Positions 26,178 through 35,196 of a stretch of DNA of 64,000 nucleotides are shown piece after piece. Position 1 is the first letter of the stretch, and each line of letters opens with the position of its first letter. The stretch is from positions 202,764 through 266,763 of the forward strand of contig NZ_JAERVJ010000006.1 of the NCBI RefSeq assembly GCF_016745395.1, given 5' to 3'. Source of the stretch: Methylocystis sp. Sn-Cys (GTDB taxonomy: Bacteria; Pseudomonadota; Alphaproteobacteria; Rhizobiales; Beijerinckiaceae). The notes under the pieces were generated by a model, which worked only from the letters and a program-made list of their open reading frames with translations, made no database searches and was not told the origin of the DNA. Made by a program: the position numbers and the translations under genes.

Positions 26178-26764
26178 TTTCGTGCCTGGTCCCTACGCCT
26201 CGCGCCATGAGGCGCCTTCCGAAGGCTCTTCGTTGTTCGGCAAAACCCCCGACCGCATCCGCCTGTCGCGGACCGGACTGCCGCGCCAAGCTAAGGGAGA
26301 TGACCAAGCTGGCCAAGGCTTACGACGTACCGGTGCTTGCGAGCGCGTCATTGTGGTATTCTCATGGGCGTGTCCGAACCGACGCCATGACCCAGCGCCA
26401 CCGCACGGATTCGTTAGGCGTTCGCCAAGGGTCATGGGCGCCTTCCTTTCAGCGCTCCTGGCGGCGCAAGGTCATAGGATCTCGCGTATCGCGCCGACGA
26501 TCGCCTCCGGCTTCTCGAGCGGAATGGCGCGACCGCTGTCAACCCACACTTGGCGGGCGCCGGGGTTGAGGCGGAGAATGTCAATTCGCTTTGCATTGCC
26601 GTCACGAGCGAGTTCGGCCCGTGGTTGTGGATTTGGGGAGCAAAGATTGCCGCGCTGGCTTCCACTATGAGCTACAGGCCGGCGACCGTCGCCCGGTCAG
26701 GGCAATTTGCCAGTAGTCCCCTATCAGCGTCGGGGTTTTCTTCTATTTATGAGGAGCAAGCGAC
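26178..26764. other. gene-poor stretch with one pseudogene
   Basis: No intact gene is visible. The only recognisable item is the alpha/beta-hydrolase tail at 26472-26640 on the minus strand. Confidence 0.4.
26472..26640 (-). pseudogene. alpha/beta-hydrolase C-terminal remnant
   Basis: One minus-strand frame reads RIDILRLNPGARQVWVDSGR and AIPLEKPEAIVGAIREIL then stop (26472-26474). This is the typical last beta-strand, catalytic-His region and final helix of alpha/beta hydrolases, except that the usual GH is GR. No upstream part is present, so it is only a fragment. Confidence 0.4.
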
Positions 26765-27423
26765 ATGCTGGCCATTCGGAAAATTCGCTTGGTTGTCGGG
26801 CTGGCGATCTGCTGCGGCGAGTTCGTCTTGAATTCCATGGCTTGGACGCAGTTCTGCAACCTTTCAATTCCCGACTTATCTTTCGGTTCATTCGACGTTA
26901 CCGCAAACACCCCTTCGAACGGTTCAACAACAATCTCGGTAAGATGCACGGCACTGTATCTGTGGCGTTGCGCGTATGCGTCAACGTAGGCCCAGGTTCG
27001 CCAGCGGCTTTGAACGCTTCCACCAGATATATGACGTCTGGCTCCAACAGTCTGACCTACGGATTGTTTTCAGACGCTGGCGCAACCACTACGGTTGGCT
27101 CGAACTTCTGGCGCGCCGGTGGCGGGAACCCAATCATCATCGCCTTCCCCTTATTTATCGGCACCGTTACCAGAACAGCGACCTTGTATGGACAGATTTA
27201 CTACGGCCAGTAGACCGCCCCAGCAGGAACATATTCGACGAGCTTCGGCACAACGGGCGCCATGATTCAATATGGTCTGTTTTCGTTCGTGAGCTGTAAT
27301 TTGCTGACGGCGACCCCGCCACCTTTAACGCTTCAGCCAGCGTTTCAATGAACTGCTCAGCAATCTCAACTTCGGCACGCTGGGCGTGTCGAACGCTGCA
27401 ATCAACGCCAACACGACCGTTTG
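26765..27423 (+). pseudogene. spore coat U (SCPU) pilin-like gene, multiply frameshifted
   Basis: The first frame has a signal peptide (IRLVVGLAICCGEFVLNSMA) and the SCPU start CNLSIPDLSFGSFDV with NGSTTISVRCT. After about 26950 the homology moves to another frame (LNASTRYMTSGSNSLTYGLF, LYGQIYYGQ), then to further frames (PAGTYSTSFG, LNFGTLGVSNAAINANTTV), ending at a stop at 27421-27423; a later CANGT-like block lies beyond it. SCPU proteins are chaperone-usher pilins (Csu type). No chaperone or usher gene is nearby. The gene is non-functional. Confidence 0.65.
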
Positions 27424-27831
27424 ACCGGGCTGCGCCAATGGTACGCCCCAGACTTTATCGGGATGCGGCGCGGACATAGCCGTCCGATCAACTGCTGCTT
27501 CCCATGGCGCTTGGCGCGCGCGGCGATTTCATCACATGCGAGCCGTCGTCGCATATGCGGACGAATATAGCGGTCATTCGGGCATTTCTAGGTGAGAGAA
27601 TTGCGCTCACAGAACTGGGGATGACGAGTGGCTGGCGCAGATTCGATAGGGCGCGAAAGCACCGATCCGTTTCACGGCAACGAACGAATTAACCTTTCGT
27701 CTCACGCTTGGCGCCGTATCGAATTCTGGCGCTTCTGGATCGTCGCCCCAGCGCGCCGCGTCGACGCTTTAGTCCGGCTCAGAGCACGCGAGCGCACCTG
27801 CCTCCCCTCCCGACGTCGCCCTTACACTGGC
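27424..27831. other. stretch after the SCPU pseudogene, no gene visible
   Basis: Apart from a short trailing SCPU-like peptide in the first 40 bp, I see nothing coding. Only short frames with no recognisable motif are present. Confidence 0.4.
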
Positions 27832-28971
27832 TCAGATGCGAAGACGGAATGAGAAACCCGCCTGCCAATTCTTCTTGATCTGCGGACCGTTGAGATTTTG
27901 ATAGACTGGCAGTCCGGCTTCGAAAGCGATCGATGCCGCGTCGTATCCCACGAGTTTGCCATTCAACACGCCGCCGCCGAACAGCTCCACGCGCTGACCG
28001 CCATAGAAGGCCGGGTTGGTCGGCACGGCGCGGCCCGTAATTTCGGGGTCGAAACCCGAAATCTGGGATTGGGTGGCGCCGTTTACGCGGAACGTAGCCG
28101 TGACGCTCGGGATCGGCGTGTAACCCACCCAGCCGTTGTATTCATGCAGATCGCCAAAGCGCCAATTTTGTGAATTTCTGGCGAGCGGCAAGCGTGCGCG
28201 ATAGGACAGCCCCCAGGACCACTTATCGATATTGCCTGCGTAAACGACGCCCGGCATAATATCGAACGTGCCGCTGCCCGGCTGCATGCCGTAGAAGGCG
28301 CGAATGTTCGGCACGGTTCCGTCGGCCTGCAAGAGATCGAAGCGCGCGGTGTTGAAGCTGAAGGGATAGGCGAAACCGAGATTGACCTGCACGCGATGCA
28401 CCGGGTCCTGGTAGACTTTGTAGATCGCGCTGGTGGTGAAATCTGAAAGTCCAAACGTATCGGGGTAACTTCTGCCGAGCGGCGTGATCCCGGAAGGGCC
28501 CTTGAAGGTCAGGGCTTCGAGCCGCTTCTCGGCTATCGACGCGGTGATGACGACGGCGAGATCGTCGGTGAGACCATAGGAGATCACGCCCGTCTGCGCT
28601 GCCAGCGCAATGTTCTGAGGGACGAGGCGCAGCTTTTTCGTCGGATCGACCCACCAGGGGGTGTTGGCGACGATATATTGTGAGCTGACGCTCTGCGTGC
28701 CGATCAGTTGGCCGGAGAGATTCGCCCAAATCGGCGCGATCGCCAGGACGAACCTGCCTTTCGCCGGCATATCGGCGCCGAACACGCCCATCGGCGCCGG
28801 AGGTCGCGGCGCTGAAGTGGCGGGTGCTGCGGTCGCACTTTTCTGCTCGATGCTTTTGCGCGGTTCTGCCGCCAAGGCGTTTGTTACGCAAAGTGATGCT
28901 GCGGAGAGGGCGAGCAGTAGGCTCCGCAGTCGCCAAACGGCTTTCGCGGGCGCTTCTACACGAACAGTCAT
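27832..28971 (-). CDS. outer-membrane transporter-like beta-barrel (phenol MetA_deg type)
   Basis: 379 residues with signal peptide (LRSLLLALSAASLCVTNALA), a proline-rich linker and a long barrel-like domain with regularly spaced aromatic strands: RFVLAIAPIWANLSG, GVISYGLTDDLAVVITAS, VQVNLGFAYPFSFN, WSWGLSYRARL, ending WQAGFSFRLRI. This fits the PF13557 (MetA-pathway phenol degradation-like) outer-membrane family, often involved in uptake of hydrophobic compounds or metals. Transcribed alone; substrate unknown. Confidence 0.7.
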   Translation of the reverse strand: MTVRVEAPAKAVWRLRSLLLALSAASLCVTNALAAEPRKSIEQKSATAAPATSAPRPPAPMGVFGADMPAKGRFVLAIAPIWANLSGQLIGTQSVSSQYIVANTPWWVDPTKKLRLVPQNIALAAQTGVISYGLTDDLAVVITASIAEKRLEALTFKGPSGITPLGRSYPDTFGLSDFTTSAIYKVYQDPVHRVQVNLGFAYPFSFNTARFDLLQADGTVPNIRAFYGMQPGSGTFDIMPGVVYAGNIDKWSWGLSYRARLPLARNSQNWRFGDLHEYNGWVGYTPIPSVTATFRVNGATQSQISGFDPEITGRAVPTNPAFYGGQRVELFGGGVLNGKLVGYDAASIAFEAGLPVYQNLNGPQIKKNWQAGFSFRLRI

Positions 28972-29193
28972 TCCAACCTCGTATCCATGTTTACCGAAAG
29001 ACGACGCTCGGGAGCCCGCTCACGCCGAACAAGCGTTGAAGGGCCGAACACGGACCACTCTGCATTTACTCTATAAGTTTTATCAAGATTATCGCGCCGA
29101 GAGCGGCCTAGCTTCGATCCTGGCGAAATATCAATAGTCTGTGGTTCTGGGCGAATCGTTATTAGACGGTTTCGTATAGAAATAATTCCAAGC

Positions 29194-29919
29194 TTAAGTC
29201 TCTTGCGTTGCGATCGTTGCACGAATGCAACGCTCGTCGGCAGCGTGTTTGCGCAAGCGCTCACCCTCCGGTAGCAAAGCGGCGGCGATCTTTTTCGCCT
29301 CCATCGCCGGCGCTGAGGTTTTTTTGATGGCGGCCTTCACAATCGCGCCGTCCATCAGAAGATCGAACTGCTGCGTGAGCAACTCGACGTCCTCGACGCC
29401 CGCCGCTGCGACGAGCGCGCGCAACTGCTCTAACACGTGGCTCTTGTGATTGCGTATGATCTCAGCGAGCTTCTCGTCCGTATTACGGCTCTCCATCGCC
29501 GCGTTCATGAGCGCGCAACCAAGATAATCGTCGCGCCGAAACCACTCTTCCATAATGTCGAAGAAAGCGAGCAGCTTCTCGCGCGGAGCGCCCCGCGTCT
29601 CCGCAAGTCTCGTAAAGAACCAAGCGCGCCAGACGCTTGCTTCATGGGCGAGCGCCGCGTGGATCAACGCGTCCTTCGAGCCGTAGCGATTGTACAGCGT
29701 CATGCGCGCAACGCCCGAGGCGTCGATGATCTCGTCGACGCTTGTCGCGGCGATTCCCTTTCGGCAGCAGAGCCCAATCGCGGCCTCGAGCAGCCGCTTG
29801 TTCGCCTTCGCTTTCGCGACTGGCGCGGACTTCCCGCCTGATCGAGCGCGGACATCGCGCTTTGCCGCTGTGGGCGACACCCGGCTCGTGAGTTTGCGCG
29901 AAGATCGTCTGTTTTCCAT
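29194..29919 (-). CDS. TetR-family transcriptional regulator
   Basis: 241 residues. A basic 30-residue start precedes a TetR helix-turn-helix (AAIGLCCRKGIAATSVDEII, then DASGVARMTLYNRYGSKDAL) and a helical ligand domain (LLAFFDIMEEWFRRDDYLGC). The true start is ATG 29919; the upstream TTG adds residues with no support. It is divergent from the ABC operon at 30067, with a TTGCATC palindrome in between, and so is likely its repressor. Confidence 0.88.
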   Translation of the reverse strand: MENRRSSRKLTSRVSPTAAKRDVRARSGGKSAPVAKAKANKRLLEAAIGLCCRKGIAATSVDEIIDASGVARMTLYNRYGSKDALIHAALAHEASVWRAWFFTRLAETRGAPREKLLAFFDIMEEWFRRDDYLGCALMNAAMESRNTDEKLAEIIRNHKSHVLEQLRALVAAAGVEDVELLTQQFDLLMDGAIVKAAIKKTSAPAMEAKKIAAALLPEGERLRKHAADERCIRATIATQET

Positions 29920-29985
29920 TTTTTCTAGATCATCCGTTCTAACTTGGCGCAAGTCGTGTGCCTCATGCCATTTAATTTCAGCCTA

Positions 29986-30006
29986 TTGCATCACATTTCG
30001 ATGCAA
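29986..30006. promoter_or_regulatory. TTGCATC-N7-GATGCAA operator candidate
   Basis: A perfect 7-bp inverted repeat in the 147-bp intergenic space between the TetR gene and the ABC importer operon. Size and position fit a TetR-family operator controlling both directions. Confidence 0.5.
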
Positions 30007-30066
30007 CAAACAATAGAATTGATATTCTTTATAAATTTTGTAGTCTATCTGCGAAAGGAGCCGCTC

Positions 30067-30825
30067 GTGATCCCTCTTCCGCTCATCGACGTCAGACGCG
30101 TCACCCACCGCTATGGCTACCATCGCGCGCCGGTCCTTGCCGACCTCAGCCTGCGGGTGGCGCAAGGCGAACGGCTTGCCGTCATTGGCCGCAGCGGCTG
30201 CGGAAAGTCCACACTGCTGCAGATCATGGCGGGCCTCGCGCATCCAACGAGCGGGGAGATTCGGCTCGCCGAGCGGCGCTACGCCACGCGGCCCATCCGC
30301 CGCACGCTGATGTTCCAGCGCCCTCTCCTCTTTCCCTGGCTCGACGTCGCGGGCAACGTCGCTCTTGCGCTACGCTTCGATGGAAGAGCCCGCGAGGCGC
30401 CGGGCCGCGTCGAGGCGTTGCTCACGCAGGTGGGCCTTGCAGAACACGCGAACACGAATGTGCGCGAACTCTCCGGCGGACAGCAGCAGCGCGTGGCGCT
30501 CGCGCGCTCGCTCGCGATCGACCCCGATGTTCTTCTGCTCGATGAGCCTTTTTCCGCTCTCGATCCATTGACGCGCAGCGATCTGCGCCGCCAGTTGCGC
30601 GAGACGCAAGTCGCATTCGGCTTCGCCATGACTCTCGTCACGCACGACGTCGACGACGTTCTCGATCTGGCCACGCGCGTCGTGGCGATGTCGGCGGATC
30701 CCGGGCGCATCGTCGCCGAATTCGACATCCCACCCGACATGGACGCCGAAGCGCGCGCCACCCTCCGTGCGCAGCTTATCAACGCGTTGGAACCCGCCAC
30801 CTTTCCCTTAGCGCTCAGCGCCTGA
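30067..30825 (+). CDS. ABC transporter ATP-binding protein (nitrate/sulfonate/taurine type)
   Basis: 252 residues. Walker A GRSGCGKST, Q-loop FQRPLLFPW, signature LSGGQQQR, Walker B DVLLLDEPFSALD and H-loop VTHDVDD are all present, with the NrtD/SsuB/TauB-type sequence around them. The start is a GTG at 30067 with an excellent AAAGGAG site. First gene of the operon ABC ATPase - binding protein - permease - OsmC - acyl-CoA-dehydrogenase-like. Confidence 0.93.
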   Translation: MIPLPLIDVRRVTHRYGYHRAPVLADLSLRVAQGERLAVIGRSGCGKSTLLQIMAGLAHPTSGEIRLAERRYATRPIRRTLMFQRPLLFPWLDVAGNVALALRFDGRAREAPGRVEALLTQVGLAEHANTNVRELSGGQQQRVALARSLAIDPDVLLLDEPFSALDPLTRSDLRRQLRETQVAFGFAMTLVTHDVDDVLDLATRVVAMSADPGRIVAEFDIPPDMDAEARATLRAQLINALEPATFPLALSA

Positions 30826-30843
30826 CGAAAGACGAAACACGAT

Positions 30844-32073
30844 ATGTGCCAATCCTGCGATCAGTATGATCTCAACTACGCTGCCGGAGCTGGCGTGTCG
30901 CGCCGTCATGTGCTCGATCGCCTCGCCATGGGCGGTCTTGCGGCGCTACTGGCGGGCCTGCCAAAAACAACGCGTGCGGCCGAAAGCGACGACGACACGC
31001 TGCGCATCGGCTATCTGCCGATCACGGACGCGACGCCGCTGCTTGTCGCCCACGCCAAGGGCTATTTCGAAGAGGAAGGACTCAAGGTCGCCAAGCCGGA
31101 GCTCATTCGCGGCTGGGCGCCTCTTATCGAAGGTTTCACCGCGGGACGCTTCAACCTCGTGCATCTTCTCAAGCCGACCGCGCTCTGGCTGCGCTACGGC
31201 AGCCATGTACCCGTGAAGGTTGTGGCCTGGGCGCACACAAACGGCTCAGCGCTTGTCGTGCAGGGCGACGGCGGGGTGCAGAGCTTTACAGATCTCGCCG
31301 GTAAGCAGCTCGCTGTGCCGTTCTGGTATTCAATGCACAATATCGTGCTGCAATATGCCCTACGCAAAAGCGGCCTCACGCCTGTCATAAAGCCCCAGAG
31401 CGCGGCGCTCGGCGCCAAGGAAGTCAATCTTCAGATCCTGCAGCCGCCGGACATGCCGCCAGCGCTCGCCGCCAAGAAGATCGACGGCTATATTGTCGCC
31501 GAGCCTTTCGACGCGTTGGGCGAACTCAACGCTGGCGGGCGCGTGCTGCGCTTTACCGGCGACATTTGGAAAAACCACCCATGTTGCGTCGTCGCCATGT
31601 TGCAGCCGCTGATAGAGAAGCGGCCGGAATGGGCGCAGAAGACCGTTAACGCCATCGTGCGAGCGGAAATCTACGCCTCGCAGAACAAGGAAGAGGTGGC
31701 CCAGCTCCTCTCGCGCGACGGCGCCGGCTATCTGCCGCCGCCGGCGAAAGTCGTAACGCGCGCCGTGACCGCCTATGCGCAGGAGCCCGCCTACAAGGAG
31801 GTTATCCGACATCGCGATTGGGGCAACGGTCGGATCGATTTCCAGCCCTGGCCATATCCTTCTGCGACGCGCCTGATCGTCCAGCAGCTAAAGGAAGCAA
31901 AAATCGAAGGCGAACGAGCCTTCCTGGATAAGCTCGACCCGGATTTCGTCGCCAAGGACCTCGTCGATTACGCCCTCGTCAAAAAGGCGCTGGAGCGTTA
32001 CCCGGATTGGAAGCGCGACCGGAGTGTCTCGAGCGGCGACCCCTTCAGCCGGAAGGAGGTTCTCGCGCTATGA
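30844..32073 (+). CDS. ABC transporter substrate-binding protein (NMT1/NrtA-like)
   Basis: 409 residues. The N-terminus has a twin-arginine-like motif (SRRHVLDRLAMGGLAALLAG), unusual spacing after a cysteine-containing CQSC start. The mature part is the SsuA/NMT1 fold (LRIGYLPITDATPLLVAHAK, FEEEGLKV, AGRFNLVHLLKPTALWL). It delivers a small anion or organosulfur-type ligand to the permease it overlaps. The CxxC at residues 2-5 precedes the Tat motif and is odd for a signal peptide. Confidence 0.88.
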   Translation: MCQSCDQYDLNYAAGAGVSRRHVLDRLAMGGLAALLAGLPKTTRAAESDDDTLRIGYLPITDATPLLVAHAKGYFEEEGLKVAKPELIRGWAPLIEGFTAGRFNLVHLLKPTALWLRYGSHVPVKVVAWAHTNGSALVVQGDGGVQSFTDLAGKQLAVPFWYSMHNIVLQYALRKSGLTPVIKPQSAALGAKEVNLQILQPPDMPPALAAKKIDGYIVAEPFDALGELNAGGRVLRFTGDIWKNHPCCVVAMLQPLIEKRPEWAQKTVNAIVRAEIYASQNKEEVAQLLSRDGAGYLPPPAKVVTRAVTAYAQEPAYKEVIRHRDWGNGRIDFQPWPYPSATRLIVQQLKEAKIEGERAFLDKLDPDFVAKDLVDYALVKKALERYPDWKRDRSVSSGDPFSRKEVLAL

Positions 32074-32900
32074 GCGCCGTGGCCGTGAGCTTCCTCGAAA
32101 GGCCGCGCGACTTGCGGCGCCGGCGCGCCATCGGCGCGCGTTTAGCGCGAGTGCTCGTCGAACTGAGCGGACTCGCGCTTCTTTTGGGCCTGTGGGCGCT
32201 CGGAGGTTGGCTGATCGCGCGCAATCCATCGACCGCAGCTTTCGCCGGCTTCGCGCCGGCGCCCGCCCTGAGCCGTCTTTACGACATGCTGCGCGACGGC
32301 TCCGCGTTGGCCGCCGCGGTTCCGAGCCTTGGGCGCATCGCGTTTGGTCTCCTGATCGCCTTTGCGGCAGGAGCGCCGGTCGGCGTGATCGTGGGCAGCA
32401 GCGCGCTCTTTCGCAGGGCGACGCATCTCCCTTTCCAGCTTTTGCGCATGGTAAGCCCGCTCGCCTGGATGCCGATCGCCATTCTCGCCTTTTCGACTTG
32501 GAACGCGGCAATCGTATTCCTCATCTTCGCGTCCTCAGTCTGGCCGATCATTTTCTCGACCGCGCATGGCCTGCGCAAGCTCGACCCCGATTGGTTCCGC
32601 CTCGCGCATAATCTTGGCGCGGGCAGATGGCAAATCCTACGCGCCGTCATCGTTCCGGCGGTGGCGCAGGATGTGCTCACCGGTCTGCGACTCGCGCTCG
32701 GCGTCGCCTGGATCGTGCTTGTTCCCGCCGAATATCTTGGCGTGACGAGCGGGCTTGGCTACGCGATCAACGATGCGCGCGACACCCTTGAATACGATCG
32801 CCTCGCGGCGACGGTCGTCCTGATCGGCCTCATTGGCTTCTTGCTTGACGCGCTCCTGCTTGCCGCCATCGCCCGCGTCTCCTGGACCACCCACGACTGA
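32070..32900 (+). CDS. ABC transporter permease
   Basis: 276 residues with six or so membrane helices and the permease EAA-like loop (RLAHNLGAGRWQILRAVIVP). It belongs to the SsuC/TauC/NrtB group. The start overlaps the binding-protein stop (ATGA). Forms the importer together with the two upstream proteins. Confidence 0.92.
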   Translation: MSAVAVSFLERPRDLRRRRAIGARLARVLVELSGLALLLGLWALGGWLIARNPSTAAFAGFAPAPALSRLYDMLRDGSALAAAVPSLGRIAFGLLIAFAAGAPVGVIVGSSALFRRATHLPFQLLRMVSPLAWMPIAILAFSTWNAAIVFLIFASSVWPIIFSTAHGLRKLDPDWFRLAHNLGAGRWQILRAVIVPAVAQDVLTGLRLALGVAWIVLVPAEYLGVTSGLGYAINDARDTLEYDRLAATVVLIGLIGFLLDALLLAAIARVSWTTHD

Positions 32901-32925
32901 CACGAACAAAAGGATCGCTTTCTAC

Positions 32926-33477
32926 ATGAGCAACGACGCCCCCGTTCTCATTTCCTGCCTGGCGCCGATCAGCAAGGATGGGCTCGACGCCCTCATCGCG
33001 GCCGGCAAGGCCAATCCCGCGGCCATCAAGACGGTCAAATGCCGCACTGTCGCCGAAGGCCGTTTCCGCCATCTGAATTTCATTCGAGATCTCCCGCCGC
33101 ACATCGTCGACGAACCGCCCGTCCTTCTGGGCGACGACACTGCCCCCAACCCCTCGGAAGCGTTGCTCGCCGCGCTCGGCTCTTGTCTCGCCGTGGGCAT
33201 TCACGCCAACGCCGTCGCCAATGGCGTCGTGGTGCGCTCCCTTGCGCTCGATCTTGAAGCCGATATCAACATCACTTCGGTGTGGGGAACGGGCGACACT
33301 ACGCCCAAGCCCGTCGGCTTCGACGTAATCCGCGTAGCAGTTTCCTTTGACGCAGACGCTCCAAAGGAAACGCTCGACGCCCTGATAGCTCACGCACAGA
33401 AATGGTCGCCGGTCGCAAACACCATCTCCAAGCCTGTAGCCCTCTCGGTCACGCGAACGGAAAAGGCCGAGTCATGA
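32926..33477 (+). CDS. OsmC-family protein
   Basis: 183 residues of the OsmC/Ohr fold: GDDTAPNPSEALLAALGSCL is the conserved helix with the peroxidatic-type cysteine, followed by VAVSFDADAPKETLDALIAH. The second redox cysteine of Ohr/OsmC proteins (usually in the region around residue 50) is not evident (K-C-R-T may supply it). OsmC proteins reduce organic hydroperoxides or handle thiol adducts. It starts 25 bp after the permease and overlaps the next gene (ATGA), so it is part of the operon. Confidence 0.85.
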   Translation: MSNDAPVLISCLAPISKDGLDALIAAGKANPAAIKTVKCRTVAEGRFRHLNFIRDLPPHIVDEPPVLLGDDTAPNPSEALLAALGSCLAVGIHANAVANGVVVRSLALDLEADINITSVWGTGDTTPKPVGFDVIRVAVSFDADAPKETLDALIAHAQKWSPVANTISKPVALSVTRTEKAES

Positions 33478-34622
33478 GTCTCGCTGAACTATCGACGTCT
33501 CCTATAGGCGTGTCGAACCAAAGCAGCATGCTCGGGCGCGTGAAGGCAATCGTCCAATCCGACTTGCGCCCCCTTGCCGCGCGGATTGACGAGGACGGCC
33601 TTTATCCAGCGCATGTCCTCAAGAATCTCGGATTGGCCGGCGCTTTCGCCCAGCATCATGACGGTTTCGGCGAAGACCATGCGATTAATCTCCAAGCCGC
33701 TATCCGGGCGATGAGCTCAGTCGCGGAGGCCTGTCTCTCGACCGCCTTCTGCGTCTGGTGTCAGGATGCTTTTGGCTGGTATCTGCAAAACTCAGAGAAC
33801 CTCGGCTTGCGCGCACGCTTGCAGGCAGACGCTGCGTCGGGCGCCGCTCTCGGCGGGACTGGCCTCTCAAACCCGATGAAGGCGCTTTCGGGTGTAGAGC
33901 CGCTAAGGCTCAAAGGGCGTCGGGTCGATGGCGGCTATCGCGTGGACGGTGTTTTGCCTTGGGTGTCGAATTTGGAAGACGGCCATTATTTTGGCTTCTG
34001 TTTCGAAGCGGGCGCCACGGTTGTTACGGCGATCGCCCGTCTTGGTTTCGATGGTGTCGAAAGCCGTAAGGGGGCGCAATTCATTGCGCTGGAAGGGACG
34101 GCAACGCGGGCCGTTGGTTTCAAGAACGCTTTAATTCCCGACGAAATGATACTGTCTGACTCATTGACCCGCTTCGCCAAGCGGATCAAGCCAGGCTTTC
34201 TCCTGCTGCAAACAAGCATGGCCATCGGCCTCATCCGCAACTGCGCCGATTTGATGCGCGCCCTGCCCTCGCGTGTACGGGCGGTGAACGCCTATTTGCC
34301 GATTGGCCCGGGATCGCTGGACGAGCTCGTCGATGCGATGGAGCACGAGATCATGAGGCTCGCTGAAACGCCTTCGGAGCAGGCCCCCGAATATCTACGG
34401 CGAGTTCTCGAGGCGCGGCTCGAAGGCTCCCGTCTTGCGCTCGATGCAACTCAGGCGCTGATGCTGCATGCCGGCTCCAGCGCCTATCTACGCGGCTCGA
34501 TCTACAGTCGGCGACTTCGAGAGTCCTACTTCATCGCGATCGTGACGCCGGCCACAAAACATCTGCTGAAGGATATCTCTGAAAGAAACTCTTCTTTGCA
34601 ACACACGCTCATGCAGCCTTGA
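33474..34622 (+). CDS. acyl-CoA dehydrogenase-like flavoprotein
   Basis: 382 residues with the three-part ACAD fold: N-terminal helices (LAELSTSPIG to about 120), a middle beta domain (GGTGLSNPMKALSG, VDGVLPWVSNL) and a C-terminal helical bundle. The usual catalytic glutamate of fatty-acyl enzymes is not clear. This subfamily includes SfnB/DszC-like enzymes that use reduced flavin for organosulfur oxidation. Together with the importer and OsmC it suggests uptake and oxidation of a sulfur or thiol compound; the substrate is inferred only. Confidence 0.8.
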   Translation: MSLAELSTSPIGVSNQSSMLGRVKAIVQSDLRPLAARIDEDGLYPAHVLKNLGLAGAFAQHHDGFGEDHAINLQAAIRAMSSVAEACLSTAFCVWCQDAFGWYLQNSENLGLRARLQADAASGAALGGTGLSNPMKALSGVEPLRLKGRRVDGGYRVDGVLPWVSNLEDGHYFGFCFEAGATVVTAIARLGFDGVESRKGAQFIALEGTATRAVGFKNALIPDEMILSDSLTRFAKRIKPGFLLLQTSMAIGLIRNCADLMRALPSRVRAVNAYLPIGPGSLDELVDAMEHEIMRLAETPSEQAPEYLRRVLEARLEGSRLALDATQALMLHAGSSAYLRGSIYSRRLRESYFIAIVTPATKHLLKDISERNSSLQHTLMQP

Positions 34623-34635
34623 CTGTCCTTGACAT

Positions 34636-34953
34636 GGGCAGCGGCGCCTTGCCGGCGACCGTCACGAGCGGCGCCGTGTAGGTCCCCGTTCCTTAGGTGA
34701 TAGCGCCGCAGTCGGCGCTATAGGCCTTCTTGTCGTCAGGATCCGTCGTCTCGACGTCGGTCCGCTTCGTTGCGCCAACGTCAATCGGCGGCAGGGCCTG
34801 GATCTGCGCGAGAATGATCGACGCCGCCATTTCGTCCAGCCCCCCGAAGCGATAGGACAGACCGGTTCCCTCGAGGAGCCTATCGAGCCCTTCACGCATC
34901 GAGAAAGCTCCAGAAAGCCCGGTCGTGCGTAGCATCCGCGTAACACGCGCATC
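34636..34953 (-). pseudogene. duplicated fragment of a TonB-dependent receptor (STN region)
   Basis: A fragment of about 318 bp matches the N-terminal region of the receptor at 54098-56650: MLRTTGLSGAFSMREGLDRL, LEGTGLSYRFGG, then PPIDVGATKRTDVETT, DPDDKKAYSAD and the TVAGK region read through a stop near 34695. A run of about ten residues present in the full gene (DRGARSDAGF) is deleted. No start and no barrel. It is the scar of a partial duplication. Confidence 0.8.
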
Positions 34954-35196
34954 TAGTCTAATTGGCGATTTGGCGCGAGCGACAAGGAGACGTCTTCTCC
35001 GCGCTCCGCAACCTGTTCGTTCCAGCCCGTCCCTCTCGCCACTCCGCCATTGCCATCCATCTGCATCGCCTCAGGGCGATCGCGGCGTGAAGATCCGTGG
35101 CGTTACCCGGCTGAATCGAGACCGATAGGCTTCGCTACGCCTTGAACGAGTTAATGTGACATCGCCCTCGAGCCATGCCGAAGCGATTAGCATCTC

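Noticed and set aside
26171..26569. 132-codon plus-strand frame before the SCPU pseudogene
   Set aside because: It has a VWYSHGRVRTD-like phrase similar to the exported protein at 22953, but the rest is low complexity and antisense to a hydrolase tail; too weak to call.
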